In this document: piece by piece, positions 57,695 through 64,000 of the stretch | How the letters are laid out: each line of letters opens with the position of its first letter | How positions within the stretch are numbered: position 1 is the stretch's first letter | NCBI GenBank assembly: GCA_964019425.1 | Contig: OZ025855.1 | Coordinates: 62,001-126,000, forward strand | Length of the DNA stretch: 64,000 bases | Reading direction: 5' to 3' | From: Flectonema sp. DT1601 | Taxonomy: Eukaryota > Euglenozoa > Diplonemea > Diplonemida > Diplonemidae | The notes under the pieces: generated by a model | Seen by the model: only the letters and a program-made list of their open reading frames with translations | Database searches by the model: none | What the model was told of the DNA's origin: nothing | Translations under genes and position numbers: made by a program

Positions 57695-60466
57695 TTAGTA
57701 TTCTTTAAGCCATATTAACAGAGGTCGGATATCTGTGTTTGGAGGTGGTATTTTAGATTCCCTTTGAACAGCAGCAGCAGTCTCTGTTATATTCTGCTGA
57801 AGTGATTCAATAAGGTTAGTTGGTGCTTGTCTAAGTGACTGAAGGTACTTGAGAAGTAGAAGAGAGTGAAGTCGTTCTTCTGTAGAAGTAACACTCGCAG
57901 ACATGATGGTGTTGATGTGACATTCTGATAGAGAGAGTGCGTCGGATTTATTTGAAATTTTTACTTCTGCTCCACATGGAGAAGGGAAATATTCTGATGA
58001 GTCTTCTGCAAGTAACCAACACTTCTGACTACAATCATTAGTAGTAGTAGTTGTAGTACCATCAATCATTGTTAAGAGTTGTGCAGCTAACATGTGATAA
58101 AACACTCTCAGCGATGGTGTTAAATGGATTATTACGACTTTACTAAAATGAACTCTCGCCTTCGAAACATTCTTTATCCTAATATAAAGCGACGTCGCGA
58201 ACAACGATGCCTCCGAGCATTCCACCGCAATATCCCCTCCAGCTCCCATCTCGAGAACTAAGTTTACATAAGGCAAAGCCTGTTGAGGACAACCCGACCT
58301 GATATAAGCCTGCGCCACCAGTATGCTGTACTTTGCGGTAAATCTATTTAAGTGTACCTTTGTTGTCTGTTGAGTAGCTGATAATGCCAACGTAATCGCG
58401 CATTGATACGCTTTTTGTTGAATAAAACACTTTATTTTTAATAGTTGAGCTCTGTGATAAAATAATATCGGACAATCAGGAGTACACACACTATTTAAAT
58501 TATTCTCCAACGCAGCGTTTAAAACGGTAACGGCACCTGTGTAGTCAGCGAAGTGATATCTAATAGCGGCGGCTAAGTAAAGACCAGTTTGATATAAATT
58601 TGGAATGTGGGAGATGAGTAAATCGTCTTTTTCACCAATTAGCTCAAGAAACAGTGTAACAGCACCGCGAAAGTCTCTGTTATCAATTAAATGTAATATA
58701 TACTCAATTTTAACATATCTATTAGTCGAGGTATCGTTATCTTCTTCTGGTTCAGTGAAGGATCTCTTCTCAGCTGCCATCTGTCGTATTCCTGATAACA
58801 GTTCTTGTTGAGCAGCATCTCTGAACCCTAAAGTATCAAATAACTGACTTCTTAACAATCTTAGTATACCAGTAGCCCACTCTCCATAAGCAATAGTACT
58901 AAACATAAAGCTGCTCGTTTCATTATTATTTCCGGTGTTACCATTGCTGCTGGAGGCACTGTTGTTGTTTTGTTGTTGTTGTTGCTGCTGTCCTTGTTGT
59001 CCCTGCTGGTGTTGTAAGTGAGGTTGAGTTTGTTGTGTTGGTTGTTGCTCTACTGACGACACATTACTACATCCTTTTGGGATCTGTAGGAATGCTGCTC
59101 GTAATACAGCCCAAGTATTAGTTATTGAAGCGGAGGTAAGGTTTGTTTCTCCAATTGCTTGAAACTCACTAGCATCTGTCTCGTCTGAAGTGAATGGAAG
59201 CGTACTACTTGGTTGGGTAGAACCTTCAGGAAGCGTAACTCCGATAACTCCACCAGTAGCAGTAACTTGTTCTTTACATTGCAAGGCATTCTCACTTGGG
59301 ATAAAAGACTCAAACTGATCAGCAAATCGACTCATCACCACTGGGTGATGTATCATCAACATTGCCAGTACTACGTACAGTTGACTTCTTATCTGTTGAT
59401 TACATTCTGTAGTGGCTACTCTAAAAGCGTATATTAACTCTTCTGCTGCTTCTTCAAGTTTTCCTTCCTTGATACAAATTATAACAGTGAGATACCCGCA
59501 TGTTGTTAACATATCTTTATTTGTTTGTATTGATAATCCACTCTTAATTGCTTCATCAACACATCGTCTAGCACTTATATAATCACTAAATAAGATGTGT
59601 AGGTATGCCATGTGAACAAGTCCCCATCCACAACCAGTTTTAGTTGTTGTTGTGAATGACATCCTCGCAACGTTTACATCAAAGCATCTCATGCAGGAGT
59701 CAAGAGCTCCTTGAAAATTTCGATTTTCAATATGAACATGAAATGGAATAAGCGATCCTGCATCATATCCTTTACTCTTTGCATGCAGATCAGGTACGTT
59801 TAGAAGAGATGTTCTCTTTCGCTTTCCCTGAAGCATTTTCATCATATTGAGAGGGGATTGAACTGGTTGAGAATCCTCATCATCTTCCGATGGGAATAAT
59901 GATAAGAATTGATTATCAAGTGGTTCTACCCAAGGTAGGTCTGGTGGTGGTCTTGACTCTTCATCGTCAGACTCATCCTCTGCAGTATCGATCCACTGCT
60001 TTGCTGGAAGAAGATAATCTCTAATATTCATCCAAAGTAAATCTTGTTCTCGGTAGGATGCAGTTTTCCATCTAACTAAGTGAGACCTCGCAAAGACTGA
60101 CATCGGACAACATCCACCCAGCATTCCATTCGTAACAAGTATTTGTAATTCAGAAAAAAACGATTGCAGTCCATGAGGAGTTGCTGTCACGGTTTTCAAA
60201 GTACTTCGGACTAATTCAACAAAATCATTTTCCTCCGTTAGCTGACTACCTACTTCTTCTATTGCTTCTTGGGTACCAATATCCTCCGGAAGACCACTTT
60301 TTAGTAACCATTTGGTGAGGATTTTTCGTACTCCCAGACTGTCATTTTCACTTCCATCTTCTTCTATTGCGTGGCATATCATTAGTAACACGATTTCACT
60401 GGGTGATACTTCCCCTTCTACTTTAAATGGGGTCTTGAAGATCTCGGTACCCGCTCCGGTCATCAT
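57695..60466 (-). CDS. APC5: Anaphase-promoting complex subunit 5-like protein
   Basis: 923 residues from the Met at 60466. An acceptor TTTCAAAAACAG (AG at 60482-60483) rules out the more upstream Met at 60538. The protein is helical and TPR-like. The APC5-typical stretch is NFQGALDSCMRCFD followed by GCGWGLVHMAYLHILFSDY and a series of about ten helical hairpins to the C terminus. A Gln-rich, Asn/Ser-rich insert (about 485-535) is low complexity. APC5 is a structural platform subunit of the APC/C ubiquitin ligase, which marks cyclins and securin for destruction. Identity is by remembered pattern and size. Confidence 0.83.
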   Translation of the reverse strand: MMTGAGTEIFKTPFKVEGEVSPSEIVLLMICHAIEEDGSENDSLGVRKILTKWLLKSGLPEDIGTQEAIEEVGSQLTEENDFVELVRSTLKTVTATPHGLQSFFSELQILVTNGMLGGCCPMSVFARSHLVRWKTASYREQDLLWMNIRDYLLPAKQWIDTAEDESDDEESRPPPDLPWVEPLDNQFLSLFPSEDDEDSQPVQSPLNMMKMLQGKRKRTSLLNVPDLHAKSKGYDAGSLIPFHVHIENRNFQGALDSCMRCFDVNVARMSFTTTTKTGCGWGLVHMAYLHILFSDYISARRCVDEAIKSGLSIQTNKDMLTTCGYLTVIICIKEGKLEEAAEELIYAFRVATTECNQQIRSQLYVVLAMLMIHHPVVMSRFADQFESFIPSENALQCKEQVTATGGVIGVTLPEGSTQPSSTLPFTSDETDASEFQAIGETNLTSASITNTWAVLRAAFLQIPKGCSNVSSVEQQPTQQTQPHLQHQQGQQGQQQQQQQNNNSASSSNGNTGNNNETSSFMFSTIAYGEWATGILRLLRSQLFDTLGFRDAAQQELLSGIRQMAAEKRSFTEPEEDNDTSTNRYVKIEYILHLIDNRDFRGAVTLFLELIGEKDDLLISHIPNLYQTGLYLAAAIRYHFADYTGAVTVLNAALENNLNSVCTPDCPILFYHRAQLLKIKCFIQQKAYQCAITLALSATQQTTKVHLNRFTAKYSILVAQAYIRSGCPQQALPYVNLVLEMGAGGDIAVECSEASLFATSLYIRIKNVSKARVHFSKVVIIHLTPSLRVFYHMLAAQLLTMIDGTTTTTTNDCSQKCWLLAEDSSEYFPSPCGAEVKISNKSDALSLSECHINTIMSASVTSTEERLHSLLLLKYLQSLRQAPTNLIESLQQNITETAAAVQRESKIPPPNTDIRPLLIWLKEY

Positions 60467-60481
60467 TTTATTGTTTGAATA

Positions 60482-60483
60482 CT
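60482..60483 (-). promoter_or_regulatory. Trans-splice acceptor deciding the APC5 start
   Basis: CATTTCAAAAACAG ends in AG 15 bases before the ATG at 60466, and lies between it and the upstream in-frame Met at 60538. It supports the shorter APC5 start. Confidence 0.6.
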
Positions 60484-62361
60484 GTTTTTGAAATGAAAGG
60501 TAAAATCTATAAAGTGATATCTGATGAATAATCAACAATACTCATGAGTGGTGGCTGTCTCTGATAATAAAGTAAAGCTAAAGAAGCAAATCTACTACAA
60601 AAATAATCCTTTAAAGAAACCCGGGCAAAAAAAAAGCTACCAAACGATGTACCGACCTGCCATCATAATCTGAACGGGGATTGGGTGGAGTGTGAGGGGA
60701 AGTCGAATTCCTCATTTAGTTTCCATCATCCCCTTTAATTTTGATTATTTGCTTTAGAAGGGATGCTTTTAATTTGTTACTTTCTTCAGTTTGTCTTAAA
60801 TACCGCTACAAGCTAATAAACAAGTCGGATTTACATTTCCACGTTTTTTTTTTTTTTCCCTCCAACCTTTTTTTTTTTTTTTTTTTTTTCCCATACCCCT
60901 CTCCAATCTCTGTCGCCGAGGAACCTCATAGGCTCCAGCTTGTTAATTACAATTGTTGAGCAAACATTCCTATGTCTCAAGTTACCCTGTAAGTACAGGG
61001 GTTCCCTACAAAACGCAACAGTTTTATGAGTTACGTAATCGACGATTTTCGACAGTGTAGTGTGAGAGTGTTCAACGCAGTAGTCAGATACACGGAATGA
61101 GCTGCTTGTTGACCACCAATTGCTTTCCTTTTCTTGTCTCCTTTCTTTCAAAAAGATTTTCCTACTCTTTTTTTTTTTTTCCTGATCTTCTTCGGGAGAA
61201 TTAAAAAAAAAAAAAAAAAACAGAAGTGCGAGATAAAGAAGAAAAAAAAAAAAAAGTATTTTATATATAAAGTGAAAAATATTCTTCGTCACTCCTAGTC
61301 TTTGTTCTGTTCGTTCGAAGAGGATCACGGACGCACAACGATAATAACGCGTAAAGAATAATATTAATAAACTTTACGTTACTTCGCAGAATTTTTTTTT
61401 TTTTTCAGTTAGTCGGTAAAGGTTTCTTCTCTTGTGAATCGCTTTTAACAAGGTTGCATAAAAGTAGGAAAAAAAAAAAAAAAAAAAAAAAAAATTCTTC
61501 AAAAAAATAAAGAGAGCTAAAAACAAAAACAAAAAAAAATCATATATTTTGCGTATGGAACATTTTTAAGCTTCAAGAACAAAAAGTATAGTGTTCTTTA
61601 TTTATAAATCTAAGTTAGGGAAGTCGAACTTCTGGAAAAGCTCACGGGAGGGAACCAGTCATTCGAGTACCACAACCGTAGCGAGAAGAGACGTACATTG
61701 ATCAGAAGCAAGGGACAACCTAGACTCACTGCAAGCATGAAGCAGGCAGTCAGAAATGAATACACGCATTATAAAAAAACAAACTCGACTATTTTTTGTG
61801 AAATTAAATTCTGTAAAAACTAACATTATAGATGAGTAGGTTAATTTTTTTTTTTCAGTAAAAAAAAGAATGCAAGCACACTCTTTTCGTTGTATTTGCT
61901 TTTTTTTTTTTAAGAAAAAAAAAAAAAAAAAAATCATAAAAAAAAGAACTTTTGCGATAAAAAATAGACAAGTAGAATAATTGCCATCTAGAAGTAGCAC
62001 AACCGTAAACAGCAACCAAGTAATATGAGCTGCAGAAGGTAGTACGCAAGTCGAAAGTATAAAGCACAATTCGGTTAACAATAAAGAATAAACTAATTTA
62101 AAGAAACTGTCAAGTGCGCAAACACATTTTTTTGCTTCAGCGCAATGGAGCAAAGCAAAATAATGGATCGGAGATGTGACCGTTCACACTGGTTTTGTCT
62201 TATATTTTACTGGAAGTCAGGAAAAAAATCAAGCTGCAAGATAATCTCACTGTGGCAGCAGTTACACCGCGTGATTAGTGAGATTTTCGTCAGAGACGTA
62301 GAGAGTAAATCGAGAAATATCTTCTTTTTCAAGCAATCTATCTTCAGAAAGTGATGCGACA

Positions 62362-62396
<35 letters not shown>

Positions 62397-63743
62397 CAAA
62401 CGCACAAGCTGCAGTCAGAACTATAGCGCCATCGCTAATTTACATCTAACAACCAGTCGGATTACAAGTAGACAAACGCTGCAGAAAGCCAGTTACGTTT
62501 CTTTTATTTTCTTCTTTTTTTTCTTTGAAAATAATAGCAATACGCGAAATAAATAAATAAATCTTTCATGAGAAACTTTCTTTTTTTTTTTTTTTTTGTT
62601 GTTGTTAAAGAATCCTGTTTAGAAGTAATAAGACTGATTCTTGTTGTTAGAATATTTGCAAGAGAGAATTGGTAATTAACCTGTAAAGAGTATTTCAAAT
62701 GTTTTTTTTTTTTTTTTGCATTTTGTGTTACCAACAAATAGCAAGTTGGACAATCTCATCTGTGAAGCCGAAAGATAAGGAATTCCATGGCATTGCGTAC
62801 ATCGCTGACAGTAAACTAAGGAGCAGATCATACATTGATAACTCCATAGCGATGAGATGAAGGGAGAATCCAAGAAAGAAAAAAGAAGAATAAGAAGAAA
62901 AGCAGTTCTCAGATTACTGACGCCTCTCGTCTGAAAGCTAGCATGAAGTAAACCTGTAACCTACTCTATCTCTACACTAAAAAAAAAGGAGGTTTTTGGC
63001 ATAAACAATTGTTGCAACCAAAAAAAGAAAATAATAATAATAATTAATAAAAAGTGCGGTTTTTCCTTTGTAACAAATCAATGCTTCCCTACAATAAGCA
63101 ATTATTTTTTTATTTCCATTTTTTTTTTCTTTCTGTCAGAGTAAAGTAGCTCTTTAACCGCGGTCGCAATTATATCTGCTCAAAGGGAAAAAGGATATCA
63201 TAACAAGAAAACAAATCTTTTGTCAGCCTCAAAAGAGACGACGTGCTAATCACTGGGCAGCATTTTGCCCTGCGGTGAGGTAAAAAATAAAAAGCTTTTG
63301 ATGGGAAAGAATTCTATTTTCGTTCGGTAAATTTAATTTCTTTCGTTTCGTTTTTTTTTTTTTTTGCACTTTGCTTGCTTCTTGCTACCGAGAGCGCTAA
63401 CAAAAAGATTAATCACCAGCTAACAGCAACTATTGCAAAGGAAATAGAGGCCTTCGAAAAAGAAAACTACAGGCCTCTACTTTTACTTCGAAGTGAATGG
63501 GACTGGAGATAGGGTTTTTAAGATTCTTTTGGTAGGGCACACAATACATGTCATACTTAGATTTTGTGAGTCCATAGTCGGAACTTCGCAAATCACTTCG
63601 GAAAGAAATCTGTACCTGGAATAAGTACTTTGATAAACCTTGAGCAAAAAAAGAGGGGAAAAAAACGAGCTAGAAATAACAAAGCTTACCTTCCATCTCT
63701 TTTACAAAGAAGAAGGGAAGCGAGTAGAGAAAATCGAGTATAA

Positions 63744-63774
<31 letters not shown>

Positions 63775-64000
63775 ATGTAAACGGAGGGTATAGGGTATCC
63801 ACTTTAGCGGGGAGATATATAAAAAGCCAAAGGGAGGCATTGTGACTACATCTTTTGTAAGTTATCACTGCTGAAATAAGCTAGAAGATAGTCAGTGACT
63901 ACAATTCAAGCAATATGCAGCAAAAGCGTGTGTGTATGAAGTAGGAGTTAGTGAGGATACTGGTTTTTCATTGATAAAATTAATTCTTGGGAGTTTAACG
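60484..64000. other. Gene-free 3.5-kb block at the upstream end of the array
   Basis: No supported gene. Many A or T runs, for example near 60845, 60870, 61201, 61470, 61914, 62362, 62580, 62700, 63350 and 63744. Short frames inside are built from these runs. Being upstream of the first gene of the co-directional array, it could include the transcription start region or a strand-switch region just beyond the window. I see no TATA-like box or other promoter element I can support. Confidence 0.5.

Noticed and set aside
60741-62737. Frames of up to 165 codons in the last block
   Set aside because: They consist largely of Phe or Lys runs read from homopolymers.

Overview
The window looks like nuclear DNA of a single-celled eukaryote, most likely a euglenozoan and probably kinetoplastid-related. 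The sequence supports this in three ways. Every gene I can defend, more than twenty in a row, lies on the minus strand. Most have an AG acceptor only about 5-45 bases upstream of the start codon, as expected for polycistronic transcription with spliced-leader trans-splicing. One protein (43720-45648) matches the N-terminal domain of the trypanosome flagellar-pocket-collar protein BILBO1, as I remember that sequence. Against a textbook trypanosomatid stand AT-rich intergenic DNA full of long A and T runs, and short cis-spliced introns (72-95 bases) in at least four genes. No database search was possible, so the placement is an inference.

Layout. 1-2306 is a partial, unrecognised minus-strand ORF running off the window; it has a possible papain-fold region, proline-rich repeats and a CxxC...HxxxC zinc motif. 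2326-8175 is a tandem array of secreted sulfatase genes: two full-length copies, one copy cut off at its 3' end where it abuts the partial ORF, and a remnant of a fourth. 8471-18899 holds a mitochondrial-type J protein, an FN3-like/coiled-coil protein, PIG-H, two unknown proteins and a two-exon SBF-family symporter. 19758-29547 holds a very long MORN-repeat protein, an acyl-CoA-synthetase-like enzyme, an ABC half transporter, a three-exon thioredoxin-like protein and an ALKBH6-like dioxygenase. 31154-36341 holds a degenerate Trf4/TUTase-like protein with a Gln/Pro repeat tail, an unknown 671-residue protein and a small two-exon gene.

36401-37598 is a 1.18-kb DNA transposon with 47-bp terminal inverted repeats and a 9-bp target-site duplication (Mutator-like). 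It is followed by about 3.8 kb without genes. 41377-60466 resumes with a calcium-regulated two-pore K+ channel, the BILBO1-like protein, a catalytically dead adenylyl-cyclase-like protein, a membrane-anchored LEA2-like protein, a GH31 glycosidase, a 1541-residue CH/coiled-coil/CAP-domain protein and APC5. The last 3.5 kb appears gene-free and lies at the upstream end of the array, so it could hold the transcription start region.

Together the genes suggest a flagellated, phagotrophic or osmotrophic cell: cytoskeletal and flagellar scaffolds, secreted hydrolases (sulfatases, GH31), GPI-anchor synthesis and cell-cycle control. No operon-like functional grouping is apparent beyond the sulfatase array.
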